64,000 bases of DNA from Fusibacter paucivorans (lineage in GTDB: Bacteria; Bacillota; Clostridia; Peptostreptococcales; Acidaminobacteraceae). Position numbers and translations under genes: made by a program. The stretch spans positions 62,001 to 126,000 of the forward strand of contig NZ_JAHBCL010000003.1 of the NCBI RefSeq assembly GCF_018390735.1. The letters run 5' to 3'. Positions 1-8,036 of this stretch are shown piece by piece. How positions within the stretch are numbered: the stretch's first letter is position 1; every line of letters begins with the position of its first letter. The notes below the pieces were generated by a model. It searched no databases and had not been told where the DNA came from. It saw only the letters and a program-made list of their open reading frames with translations.

Positions 1-213
1 TTGCTTAAATTATATTTCATGATTAAATCGCCACCATTCTCATCGGATCTACTGCTATCCCCTACACTTATCTTATCAAAATAAACATGTTGATAAAAGT
101 AACCGCTTAAAAGTTTATACCCATTCTAAAACACATTATTAACGCTTTTATGGATAATCCTCCTGTAGCATCGCGCTTCATTGGTCGTTTTCCGCAAAAT
201 ATGACAAAAAATT

Positions 214-250
214 AAAGAGCACCTGCGCGTTGACGGACGCGGGTGCTCTT
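214..250 (-). terminator. Rho-independent terminator of the meta-cleavage operon
   Basis: A hairpin whose arms read AAGAGCACC(C)GCG and CGC(A)GGTGCTCTT on the minus strand is followed by TTTAATTTTTTG. It lies about 30 bases past the stop codon of the aldolase gene, so it ends the minus-strand operon. Confidence 0.85.
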
Positions 251-277
251 GTATCGGAGGATTGGGGAAATATCAAA

Positions 278-1288
278 TTACTTATTCGCAAGTTGGTGCG
301 CCACTTCAATAATCCAGTCTTCCTGACCGCCGACGGCTTTCTTCTTGCCGAGTTCGATCAAGACGTCACGGGCATCGACCCCAAATCGGTTGGCGGCATT
401 GCGAGCATGCAGCATAAAGCTAGAATAGACGCCTGCATAACCAATAATGAGGGAATCGGAATTCATACGCGGAAGCGGTTTTTGATGCGCTTCTAAAATC
501 GGAATCAACACTTTATCGCCAGCATCAATAATACTGTACAAATCAACATTTTTAGGAATGTCAAGTCGCTCCAAAACAGCAACCAGCGCTTCAGTCGGAC
601 AATTGCCCGCACCGGCACCTAGGCCGATGAGTGATCCGTCCAAATAGTCTGCTCCCGCCTCATAAGCCTTAACGCTATTGGCAACCGCCAAGCCGAGATT
701 GTTATGGGAATGATGTCCAACCGGCACCTTTAAATGCGATTTGAGATAAGCCACTTTTTCAAATACCTCATCCGGCAGCATTGCACCGGCAGAGTCGGTA
801 ACATAGACCACATCAGCGCCATAGCTTTCCATCTTTTGCGCTTCTTGCAGAATAATTTCCTTTGATGCCATATGCGACATCATTAAAAAGCCCACTGTAA
901 AGAGTCCCATTTTCTTAGCGGCTTTAATATGCTGCTCAGCAACATCCGCTTCCGTTACATGGGTTGCAACGCGAACCGCTTTGACCCCAGCTTCACGTAC
1001 AGCTTCTAGATCTTCAATCAAGCCGATCCCCGGTACGAGAAGCACCGTCAGTTTTGCATTTTTAAGAACCCCGGCAACCGCTTTAACGTATTCGAGATCT
1101 GTATGCGCCGCAAAACCATAATTCAGCGATTGACCGTTCAAGCCATCGCCGTGACCGATTTCAATCAGGTCAATGCCCGCTTCATCAAGTGCCATGGCAA
1201 TTTTCTTCATGTCCTCAAGAGAATACTGATGTGAAACCGAGTGACTGCCGTCTCGCAGTGTTGTATCCGTTAACATAACTTTCCGCAT
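278..1288 (-). CDS. mhpE: 4-hydroxy-2-oxovalerate aldolase
   Basis: This enzyme cleaves 4-hydroxy-2-oxovalerate to pyruvate and acetaldehyde, the last carbon-carbon cleavage of the aromatic meta-cleavage pathway. The 336-residue length is close to the DmpG/BphI family (about 340). The N-terminus carries the HMGL-like motif TLRDGSHSVSH (residues 10-20) with the catalytic Arg-Asp pair, and HHSHNNLGLA near residue 197 supplies the metal-binding histidines. The start codon directly follows the stop of the acetaldehyde dehydrogenase gene, with a GGGGGTG ribosome binding site inside that gene. This tight pairing matches the known DmpFG complex, in which acetaldehyde is channelled to the dehydrogenase. 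It is the last gene before a terminator. Confidence 0.95.
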   Translation of the reverse strand: MRKVMLTDTTLRDGSHSVSHQYSLEDMKKIAMALDEAGIDLIEIGHGDGLNGQSLNYGFAAHTDLEYVKAVAGVLKNAKLTVLLVPGIGLIEDLEAVREAGVKAVRVATHVTEADVAEQHIKAAKKMGLFTVGFLMMSHMASKEIILQEAQKMESYGADVVYVTDSAGAMLPDEVFEKVAYLKSHLKVPVGHHSHNNLGLAVANSVKAYEAGADYLDGSLIGLGAGAGNCPTEALVAVLERLDIPKNVDLYSIIDAGDKVLIPILEAHQKPLPRMNSDSLIIGYAGVYSSFMLHARNAANRFGVDARDVLIELGKKKAVGGQEDWIIEVAHQLANK

Positions 1289-2158
1289 CTATTTCACCCC
1301 CAGTTTCTTAACGGCATAGTGTTCAGCGACCTCTATTGCTGCTGCATTGATAATATCGAGATTCCCTGCGTAAACCGGCAGGAAATCACCGAGGCCTTCA
1401 ACCTGAATCATCGTCGTCACGATGTCGTCTTTAATGATTGGCGCCATGAGCAGCGTATAGCCCGGTACATATTTTTTAAGTTTTTCAACCATCGCTTCAA
1501 CACTTTTGGTAATCAGGTCAATATCCGGATTTTTGACTTTTGTATAAATCGTATTGCGCATATAAATTGGCGGTTCAGCTGGATTTAGGACAATAATGAC
1601 TTTTGCCTTGTCCGCACCGGCCACTTTTTCAAGCGCATGTTTGGTCGTCTCGGTAAATTCATCAATATTTTGACGCGTTCCCGGTCCGGCGCTTTTACTG
1701 GAAACCGATGAAATAACTTCAGCATAGCTAACATCTGCCACAGCGTTAATAGCTGCTGCGATGGGCACAGTCGCTTGGCCGCCGCAGGTTACCATATTGA
1801 GGTTTTCATGCGTCAAAAGATCATCATCCAAGTTGACCGCCGGAACGACATAAGGCCCTACTGCTGCCGGCGTCAAATCCAGCGCGAAAATACCTTTTTC
1901 CTTTAATAGCGGTGCATGCTTTAAATGTGGTCCCGCACCGGTTGAATCGAAGACGATATCCACATCATCGCGCTTCAACAAATCGTCTATCCCATTCGTC
2001 GTCACATCAATGCCCTCTTGGCGGGCAATTTCCGTCCCTTGGGATTCCTTAATGCCAACCACCATCACGAGTTCCAGATAGGGATTGCGCTTAATCTTAT
2101 ATAACAGATCCGTGCCGATATTGCCCGGACCGATAATCGCTACTTTTGCTTTTTTCAT
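1289..2158 (-). CDS. mhpF: Acetaldehyde dehydrogenase (acylating)
   Basis: It oxidises acetaldehyde to acetyl-CoA with NAD+ and CoA, as partner of the adjacent aldolase. The 289-residue protein opens with a Rossmann motif (IIGPGNIG, residues 8-15). Cys125 in VTCGGQAT is the expected catalytic thiol. The length is slightly below DmpF/MhpF (about 310), but no core motif is missing. The start is supported by AAGGAGAG six bases upstream. In E. coli and pseudomonads this gene pair follows the hydratase, as here, although about 180 bases separate it from the hydratase gene in this window. Confidence 0.95.
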   Translation of the reverse strand: MKKAKVAIIGPGNIGTDLLYKIKRNPYLELVMVVGIKESQGTEIARQEGIDVTTNGIDDLLKRDDVDIVFDSTGAGPHLKHAPLLKEKGIFALDLTPAAVGPYVVPAVNLDDDLLTHENLNMVTCGGQATVPIAAAINAVADVSYAEVISSVSSKSAGPGTRQNIDEFTETTKHALEKVAGADKAKVIIVLNPAEPPIYMRNTIYTKVKNPDIDLITKSVEAMVEKLKKYVPGYTLLMAPIIKDDIVTTMIQVEGLGDFLPVYAGNLDIINAAAIEVAEHYAVKKLGVK

Positions 2159-2337
2159 GTTCTCTCCTTATATCATGACAACGCTATGACTGACGGTCAC
2201 AAACAATTGCGCTGTGATAAGTTATTGTGCCTTTAGAGATTATTAGAGAATGTTCTGCCGTTACAATCACTCTCACAAACACGCATGCGTTTACAAACCG
2301 CCATACACTCGCAAGCTGTCATGTTTTCTTAATGACA
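2159..2337. other. Intergenic gap between hydratase and dehydrogenase genes
   Basis: About 180 bases lie between two co-directional genes. I see no clear terminator or promoter. A stretch reading AACGGCAGAAC on the minus strand only loosely resembles the candidate IclR sites elsewhere in the operon. Confidence 0.4.
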
Positions 2338-3117
2338 CTAGACAAACGTCGCCGTCACGGTGCCAAGTTCTGAAAACGTCGCTTTAAAAGTATCGCCTTT
2401 GGCAGCTGGAACGGCAGCCGATAGCGCACCTGATAAAACGACTTCACCTTTTTTCAGCGGCACGCCATAAGTCGACATTTTATTGGCCAGCCACGCAACG
2501 CAGTAAGCAGGGTGACCAAGCGCCGCACTGCCTTCACCACTGTTGACAAGTACATCGTTTTTATAAAGTGACATCTCGATCGCCCTAAGATCTGTTTGCT
2601 TGGGATCAACGCGTTTTGATGCCAAAACATAACGTCCTGAAGAAGCATTATCTGCGATGGTATCTGCGATTTTGATCTTCCAGTCACGAATGCGGCTGTC
2701 GACAATTTCAAAAGAAGCAACTACATAATCAGTTGCCTCTAAAACCGCTTCAACCGTCACTTCCGGTCCCATCAAGTCTTCTTTCAGTACAAAGGCAATC
2801 TCCGCCTCTACACGCGGTTGAAGCAGCGTATCACTTTTAAATTCACCGTTTTTGCTAATCATCGTATCAAGCAAATAGCCAAAATCAGGTGTGTTGACGC
2901 CAAACATATCCTGCATTGGTTTCGACGTCAATCCGATCTTTTTACCGACAATCTTCATGCCCTCTGCACATTTCGCATCAATGTTAATCTTTTGAATCTC
3001 ATAGGAATCCGCTTCTTGGAGCGAATCGGTCTCAGAGAGCGGTTCAATGGGTTTTACTTCGATTTCAGCCTGTCTCAGCATCATTGCGAGCTGTGCAATT
3101 TTTTCTTTTGTAAGCAT
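2338..3117 (-). CDS. mhpD: 2-oxopent-4-enoate hydratase (MhpD family)
   Basis: It adds water to 2-oxopent-4-enoate (2-hydroxypenta-2,4-dienoate) to give 4-hydroxy-2-oxovalerate, feeding the aldolase. The 259-residue length is that of MhpD/DmpE. The motif KIVGKKIGLTSKPMQ (about residues 55-70) is a family signature, and PRVEAEIAFVL supplies the acidic metal ligands of the FAH-like fold. The ATG is preceded by ATAGGAGGCGACC. The same family includes 4-oxalocrotonate decarboxylase, but the neighbouring aldolase, dehydrogenase and hydrolase favour the hydratase. A candidate regulator site (GAACTGCGTTC) sits about 28 bases upstream of the start. Confidence 0.88.
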   Translation of the reverse strand: MLTKEKIAQLAMMLRQAEIEVKPIEPLSETDSLQEADSYEIQKINIDAKCAEGMKIVGKKIGLTSKPMQDMFGVNTPDFGYLLDTMISKNGEFKSDTLLQPRVEAEIAFVLKEDLMGPEVTVEAVLEATDYVVASFEIVDSRIRDWKIKIADTIADNASSGRYVLASKRVDPKQTDLRAIEMSLYKNDVLVNSGEGSAALGHPAYCVAWLANKMSTYGVPLKKGEVVLSGALSAAVPAAKGDTFKATFSELGTVTATFV

Positions 3118-3140
3118 GGTCGCCTCCTATAATTCGTTAT

Positions 3141-3155
3141 TGCCGAACTGCGTTC
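3141..3155. promoter_or_regulatory. Candidate IclR operator upstream of the hydratase gene
   Basis: The sequence TGCCGAACTGCGTTC contains the inverted repeat GAAC-N3-GTTC. The ten bases ATTGCCGAAC and the GTTC arm recur at the dctP promoter (7968-7985). Both sites lie just ahead of genes in the operon that encodes the IclR protein. Assignment to IclR is inference. Confidence 0.55.
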
Positions 3156-3194
3156 TGACTATTTGGTTTAAATAGAGCAGGCTAAATGCCTGCA

Positions 3195-3959
3195 CTATTG
3201 AATATAACCAATTTTTTTTGATATTTCCTGTGCCGCGATTTTTATGCGTTCGATAATCATCGCCGTCTTTTCATCCGTCATCCGTTGTATCGGCCCCGAG
3301 ACGCTGATACTATACTTCACATGGCCTTCATGATTGTAGATCGGTGCACCAACACACTTAAGGCCTTCGACATTTTCTTCGAGGTCAAGTGCGTAACCAT
3401 TATGCCTCACTTCGTCAATCTCTGCCAAAATAGCTTCTTTAGAAGTTTTCGTGGTCTTCGTATACTGCGGCAGAACATCCGGCAGCAAGCGTTCGATGGC
3501 CTCATCAGTATAATCGGATAAAATCGATTTTCCAATTGCCGTGCAATAAGCATGATACCGCGTCCCAATAGATGTAAAAATTCGTATCGACTGATTGGAT
3601 TCCATTTTGTCGATATAGACGATTTCCTTACCGTCTAGGACACCGAGATGCACCGTTTCGTTCACCTCATCACACAATTGTCGTATAACTGGTTCTGCAA
3701 CTTTTCGAACATCAAGGCTTTTTAAGACCTGCGCCGCATAGTGTACAAGGTTCAATCCAAGTCGGTATTTTTGATTTTCCTCATTTTGGTCAATAAGACC
3801 ACCATCCTTGAGCGTATTAATAATGCCGTGGATCGTACTTTTATTGAGATCTAACATATCTGCAATCTCCGTCAATTTGAGTTCAGAATGCCTTTCTGAA
3901 AAACAATTGAGGATTTTAATCGCACGTTCGATTGATTGAACTTTTCCCGCTGCTGCCAT
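3195..3959 (-). CDS. IclR-family transcriptional regulator
   Basis: A 254-residue regulator with an N-terminal winged helix-turn-helix (residues about 8-65: AIKILNCFSERHSELKLTEIADMLDLNKSTIHGIINTL is read as the HTH region) and a C-terminal IclR effector domain (about 80-250, including the RYHAYCTAIGKSILSD signature). IclR proteins commonly control aromatic and organic-acid catabolism. The gene sits between the hydrolase and the hydratase, so it is probably autoregulated with the operon. Two GAAC-N3-GTTC sites in the operon are candidate targets. A weak promoter-like TTGACG lies upstream. The effector is unknown but likely a 2-oxo acid intermediate or the imported substrate. Confidence 0.9.
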   Translation of the reverse strand: MAAAGKVQSIERAIKILNCFSERHSELKLTEIADMLDLNKSTIHGIINTLKDGGLIDQNEENQKYRLGLNLVHYAAQVLKSLDVRKVAEPVIRQLCDEVNETVHLGVLDGKEIVYIDKMESNQSIRIFTSIGTRYHAYCTAIGKSILSDYTDEAIERLLPDVLPQYTKTTKTSKEAILAEIDEVRHNGYALDLEENVEGLKCVGAPIYNHEGHVKYSISVSGPIQRMTDEKTAMIIERIKIAAQEISKKIGYIQ

Positions 3960-4024
3960 AATCTTTGCCTCGTTAACTAAATTTTCCCTTTTATCTTAAC
4001 ATAGATCATCCGTCAAATAAAGGG

Positions 4025-4852
4025 CTATTCTTGGCTAAGGAACAAATCGACCAAGTCGTTAAACTTCTTAGTTTGTTCAATCTGCGTCCAGTGACCGCAA
4101 AGGCCGAAGACATGGAGTTCCGAATTCTTAATGAGGTTGTTTAAACGCACGGAGTTCTCCAGAGGAATAACGGCATCTTCGCGTCCGTGAACAATTAATG
4201 TCTTATGCGGTATCGTCTTGATCAGCGCTTCATCATGTGCCATCGCTTTAACGCTAAATTGTCTAGGCCATGGGAACATGGAAGAGAACGCTTCTTGGAA
4301 GCCCGGCTCAACACTGGCATGATAGCGCATTTCTGCAAGCTGGTCAGAAAGAAAAGATTTGTCGACGACAAAGAGATCCAGTACTTTTGCCATCGTTTCA
4401 ACAGACGGTTCATAACCCCATACGAAATCCAGACCGTACGTAATTGGGAAATCAACACCCATCGCACCCATTAGAACGATTTTTCGCACGCGTTCCGGAT
4501 GATGGATCGCTAGTGCCAGTGCCATGGAACCGCCAAAGGAATTGCCAACGACATCCGTTTTTTCAATCCCCATGGCATCGAGAAAATCAATTGCCTGTTT
4601 CATCCAGACATCCATGCTGTACACAATGCCTTCCGGCCTTTCCGTATAACCAAAACCCACCATATCCGGCGCCAGAACACGTCGTTTATCAGAGAGCACC
4701 GGCAATACCAATCGCCAGTTTGCCCATGCGGAGACCCCCGGTCCGGAACCATGAATCAACAGCAGCGGAAAACCTTCACCGTAATCATGATAATTGGTCA
4801 TGAAATCGCCGGTTTTAATTGATTTTGAAATTTCATCTCTTTGATTTTGCAT
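4025..4852 (-). CDS. Meta-cleavage product hydrolase (2-hydroxymuconate-semialdehyde hydrolase-like, alpha/beta fold)
   Basis: This 275-residue alpha/beta hydrolase resembles DmpD/XylF. The oxyanion-hole motif HGSGPGVSAWANWR (residues 34-47) is characteristic of carbon-carbon hydrolases acting on 2-hydroxy-6-oxo-dienoates. The triad is readable as Ser105 (GNSFGG), Asp226 (HGREDAVIP) and His254 (CGHWTQIEQ). Known members release a carboxylic acid and 2-hydroxypenta-2,4-dienoate, the substrate of the hydratase encoded two genes downstream. The ATG has AGGAGG seven bases upstream, and the gene follows dctM by 48 bases, suggesting that the imported compound is its substrate. No extradiol dioxygenase is present in the window. 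The exact acyl group is unknown. Confidence 0.88.
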   Translation of the reverse strand: MQNQRDEISKSIKTGDFMTNYHDYGEGFPLLLIHGSGPGVSAWANWRLVLPVLSDKRRVLAPDMVGFGYTERPEGIVYSMDVWMKQAIDFLDAMGIEKTDVVGNSFGGSMALALAIHHPERVRKIVLMGAMGVDFPITYGLDFVWGYEPSVETMAKVLDLFVVDKSFLSDQLAEMRYHASVEPGFQEAFSSMFPWPRQFSVKAMAHDEALIKTIPHKTLIVHGREDAVIPLENSVRLNNLIKNSELHVFGLCGHWTQIEQTKKFNDLVDLFLSQE

Positions 4853-4900
4853 TGTAATCCTCCTTGCTTGATTTATAAATAAATTTTGTACACGCTAAAA

Positions 4901-6214
4901 TCATACAATCCACATGACTGTCTGTGGCATAAAGGTAATGAGCATCAGTGCGGCAATCAGCGCTATGAGATATGGCAGCGTCTGCAACGAGACCGCCTGT
5001 ATACTCGTATCAAAAACACGCGCCGATGTAAACAACGTAATGCCAAAAGGCGGTGTCAACATGCCAATGGCGAGGTTCGTCGCTAAGATAATGCCAAAAT
5101 GGACGGGATCAATCCCCAGCGCCTTTGCAATCGGCAGCGCAATCGGCACCAGTATATATTGTATAGAACCCGATTCCATAAACATGCCGGCAATGAGTAC
5201 AATGCCATTGAGCAGCAACAGGATCAGCACTTTGCTTTGCGTCAATCCCAGAACAGAGTTAAGAATGGTCTGAGGAATTTTCACATAAACCATCACCCAT
5301 GCAAATAATGCCGCCGCAGCCATAATAATCATAATACCCGCAGTTGAAATCGCCGAACCCAGAAAAATGGATGGCAAATCTTTAAATGACATTTCTTTAT
5401 AAACAAAAATCCCGATGATAATCGAATATACTACGGCAACAACTGCCGATTCTGTTGGTGTAAAAATACCTGCAAAGACGCCGCCGACGATAATAATAGG
5501 CGTTCCAAGTGCCCATGCAGAATCAATAAACGCTTTGAATCCTTTCGGTTTCAATGCTTGTGCTTCTAGACCGCTGTCTTCTAATGCAGCAGCGTCAACC
5601 GCTGCGATTTCAGCTGCTTTTGACATATAGTCACGCTTTTTCGCAATCAGATATGTTGGTAAGATCAATGCAATGCCCATGATGACCCCTGCTGGAATCC
5701 CCACTTTATACATATCTGCAACAGAAACTTTTGCGAGCACGGCGTAGATAATGTATGCAATACTCGGCGGAATAATGATACCGATCGGACTCGCTGCTGC
5801 GACGACCGTTGCACTAAATGCAGGGTCATAACCGGCCTTTTTCATGCCCACCAATGTAACAGAACCAATGGCAGCCGCAGTGGCGATACCACTGCCTGAA
5901 ATCGCCGCAAAAAACATACAGGCAATAACAGCTACGATCCCCATGCCGCCATGAATATTCCCGACAAAACCGCTGACCATGTTGACGATTCGCTTGGCAA
6001 TGCCGCCGCGGTTCATCAGATCACCTGCCAAGATAAAAAATGGAACTGCCAGCAGCGCCGCCGAATCAATGCCGGCAAATAATTTCTGAATAATAACAAC
6101 ACTTTGAATATCATTAAATGCAATAAATAGCCATGATGCCAGCCCCAGTGCGACGACAATCGGCGCACCTAGCACCAATAAGAGCAGTGCGGTAATAAAT
6201 AGAATACCTCCCAT
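4901..6214 (-). CDS. dctM: TRAP transporter large membrane subunit
   Basis: A 437-residue, highly hydrophobic protein of the DctM family (usually about 425-440 residues, around 12 membrane segments). It opens with the typical GGILFITALLLLVLGAPI segment and has glycine- and proline-rich re-entrant segments such as ASPIGIIIPPS and NLAIGMLTPPFG. It forms the sodium-driven channel of a TRAP importer together with DctQ. The start overlaps the dctQ stop by one base, so the two are translationally coupled. Its position ahead of the hydrolase gene suggests uptake of an organic acid that feeds the meta-cleavage enzymes. Confidence 0.95.
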   Translation of the reverse strand: MGGILFITALLLLVLGAPIVVALGLASWLFIAFNDIQSVVIIQKLFAGIDSAALLAVPFFILAGDLMNRGGIAKRIVNMVSGFVGNIHGGMGIVAVIACMFFAAISGSGIATAAAIGSVTLVGMKKAGYDPAFSATVVAAASPIGIIIPPSIAYIIYAVLAKVSVADMYKVGIPAGVIMGIALILPTYLIAKKRDYMSKAAEIAAVDAAALEDSGLEAQALKPKGFKAFIDSAWALGTPIIIVGGVFAGIFTPTESAVVAVVYSIIIGIFVYKEMSFKDLPSIFLGSAISTAGIMIIMAAAALFAWVMVYVKIPQTILNSVLGLTQSKVLILLLLNGIVLIAGMFMESGSIQYILVPIALPIAKALGIDPVHFGIILATNLAIGMLTPPFGITLFTSARVFDTSIQAVSLQTLPYLIALIAALMLITFMPQTVMWIV

Positions 6215-6696
6215 TACTGCACCTCCCGTTTAACGAGTAAATTTAGGATATAGACGATCACCTGAAATACCGATATGGCAAAGGCGACGGTAAAAATGCT
6301 GTAAACATATGCCATTGGAACACGCATATTCGTCGACACCTGTGTCCCTGCAAGTGCCACCATATCCAGTGAAATCTTGACAACAACACCGAAAAATATC
6401 AAACTCAGCAACTGTTGAAAAATATAAAGATATTTTCGAAGCGACTCCGGCAGCATCATCTCCAGCGCACTGACATTAATGTGCTTATGCTGGCCTGCAA
6501 GCATCGCCGAGCCTACCATAACCATGGCGATATTCGTATAACGCGTTAATTCCTCTGTCCAGTGAAGCCCCGTCTGAAAAACATATCGAAGCAAGACTTG
6601 ACCAAAATACGTAATCGTCATTAAACCGAAACAAAATACCAAGAAATAACCGCTGATTTTATTCAGCCAATGACTCAATTTATTGATAAAAACCAA
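6214..6696 (-). CDS. dctQ: TRAP transporter small membrane subunit
   Basis: A 160-residue protein with four predicted membrane helices and the family motif LHWTEELTRYTNIAMVMVGSAM (residues about 39-60; the WxEE(L)xR core is typical of DctQ). It associates with DctM in the cytoplasmic membrane. GGAGG lies just upstream of the start. The 109-base gap to dctP contains a long inverted repeat. Confidence 0.93.
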   Translation of the reverse strand: MVFINKLSHWLNKISGYFLVFCFGLMTITYFGQVLLRYVFQTGLHWTEELTRYTNIAMVMVGSAMLAGQHKHINVSALEMMLPESLRKYLYIFQQLLSLIFFGVVVKISLDMVALAGTQVSTNMRVPMAYVYSIFTVAFAISVFQVIVYILNLLVKREVQ

Positions 6697-6724
6697 TGCC
6701 GGCCTCCTTATACACTATGGAAAC

Positions 6725-6795
6725 CTCAGCGTCCTCCTTCGCGCTGTCAATATGTGATTATTCATTAAGTATGTGCACGCAGCAAAGACGCTGAG
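6725..6795 (-). repeat. Intercistronic inverted repeat between dctP and dctQ
   Basis: The nine-base arms CTCAGCGTC and GACGCTGAG are 53 bases apart in the gap between the substrate-binding protein gene and dctQ. Such a stem could protect the 3' end of the dctP message or reduce read-through, raising binding protein over membrane subunits. No T-run follows, so a complete terminator is unlikely. Confidence 0.5.
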
Positions 6796-6805
6796 CTATC
6801 AGATA

Positions 6806-7846
6806 CTACTGGATGTTTTTAATAGCGTCAAAGTACTTTTTGTCGTGTGTCTCAAAAAACTCGTCGTAAACTGGTGAAACCAATGCTTCAAAAGCTGTCT
6901 TATCATCAACTTCATTAAAACTCATGCCGAGGTCGATCAACTCTGCCTTAGCGGAAGCCTCGTCATTTTTCTGTTCTTCACCAAGTTTTTTCGCCGCTTC
7001 AAGTCCCGATTCACGGAACAATGCCTGATCTTCTTCACTCATGCCGTTCAAAAGGTTGCTGTTCATTTGAAGGGCTGCAAAGGCAAAGAAGTGCCCCGTT
7101 TCCGATACGTATTTTTGAACTTCGTTAATCTTGTAGTCTCGTGTTGTGACGATGGTATTCTCATGCGCATCAATGGTCCCCTGTTGAAGTGCTGTAAAGA
7201 CCTCACTCCATGCCATTGCCTGCGCATTTGCACCAAGCGCCTTAAACGTTTCAATATAGATTTCACTTTCAGCAACGCGAATCTTTAAGTTTTTAAGCTG
7301 CTCAGGCGCGTAAATCGGTTCGACATTACTCGTCACATGTCTAAAGCCCCTTGGCATAAAGCCAAGTGTCGTCATGTTAACTTCATCCGTTAAGCCGAAA
7401 AACTCTTGCGCCACATCTGAATCGAGAAACTTTTCAACGTGATCCCAGTCTCTAAATAAATATGGCAAATCCTGAACGGCCATATCCGGTACAAACTGAT
7501 TAATATCCGACGCTGTGATAACGGTTAAGTCAACGTTGCCAATTTGAAGCGATTCCATTAATTCACGATCGACCCCCAATTGTCCGCTCGGATAAATATC
7601 AATTTCATATTTCCCATTTGATCCTTCTTCAATTAAACGTTTGAATTCATGTGCAAAATTGTCATATGCCGTATCGGGATTTGCAATATGACCAAGTTTT
7701 AATACAACCGGTTCGCCGGATGTACTCGTCTCCGTTGTTGCCTGAGCAGTAGATGTACTTGCCGCGCTGTCGTTATTGCTGCCACAGCCCGTCACAAAGC
7801 TTAAGATCATTACAAAAATGAATACAAAACTTAAAAATCTTTTCAT
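6806..7846 (-). CDS. dctP: TRAP transporter substrate-binding lipoprotein
   Basis: A DctP-family solute receptor. Residues 1-21 form a lipoprotein signal with lipobox FVTGC, followed by a Ser/Thr-rich linker and the binding domain (about residue 45 onward). RVAESEIYIETFKALGANAQAM contains the conserved arginine region that in this family binds a substrate carboxylate (RVAES is close to the usual R-V-x-x-s). I placed the start at the ATG after GGGAGGTTATGAGTG; an in-frame GTG one codon earlier is possible. It is first in the operon, directly behind a strong promoter with a candidate IclR operator. The ligand is probably a monocarboxylic or dicarboxylic acid. Confidence 0.93.
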   Translation of the reverse strand: MKRFLSFVFIFVMILSFVTGCGSNNDSAASTSTAQATTETSTSGEPVVLKLGHIANPDTAYDNFAHEFKRLIEEGSNGKYEIDIYPSGQLGVDRELMESLQIGNVDLTVITASDINQFVPDMAVQDLPYLFRDWDHVEKFLDSDVAQEFFGLTDEVNMTTLGFMPRGFRHVTSNVEPIYAPEQLKNLKIRVAESEIYIETFKALGANAQAMAWSEVFTALQQGTIDAHENTIVTTRDYKINEVQKYVSETGHFFAFAALQMNSNLLNGMSEEDQALFRESGLEAAKKLGEEQKNDEASAKAELIDLGMSFNEVDDKTAFEALVSPVYDEFFETHDKKYFDAIKNIQ

Positions 7847-7924
7847 CACTCATAACCTCCCTAAAATTCTTGCCCCACTTATTGCAAAAAACGAACAATT
7901 CACCTCCTGTATTCAGCATTATCA

Positions 7925-7985
7925 AACAGCGTTCTCGCATATTGATTTTATAAAAGCGTTCGTTTGATATTGCCGAACGCTGTTC
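7925..7985. promoter_or_regulatory. Candidate IclR operators at the dctP promoter
   Basis: GAACGCTGTTC (7975-7985) is a GAAC-N3-GTTC inverted repeat placed just downstream of the dctP -10 box. A second copy, GAACGCTGTTT on the minus strand, lies at 7925-7935. The first shares ATTGCCGAAC with the site ahead of the hydratase gene. The position over the transcription start suggests repression. Confidence 0.55.
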
Positions 7986-7991
7986 GTAATT

Positions 7992-8020
7992 ATTATATGA
8001 TGAATTTACTTTTTTGTAAA
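7992..8020 (-). promoter_or_regulatory. Promoter of the TRAP/meta-cleavage operon
   Basis: On the minus strand TTTACA (8020-8015), a 17-base spacer and TATAAT (7997-7992) form a near-consensus sigma-A promoter about 145 bases upstream of dctP. Confidence 0.7.
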
Positions 8021-8036
8021 TACCCATTTCTAAAAT

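Noticed and set aside
1-210. Open minus-strand reading frame running off the left edge (translation around NGYKLLSGYFYQ) and a GGAGG at about 155-160
   Set aside because: The GGAGG is followed by only a nine-codon frame, and the longer frame begins after a stop with no good start codon. It may be a gene remnant or the end of another gene, but the window shows too little to call it.
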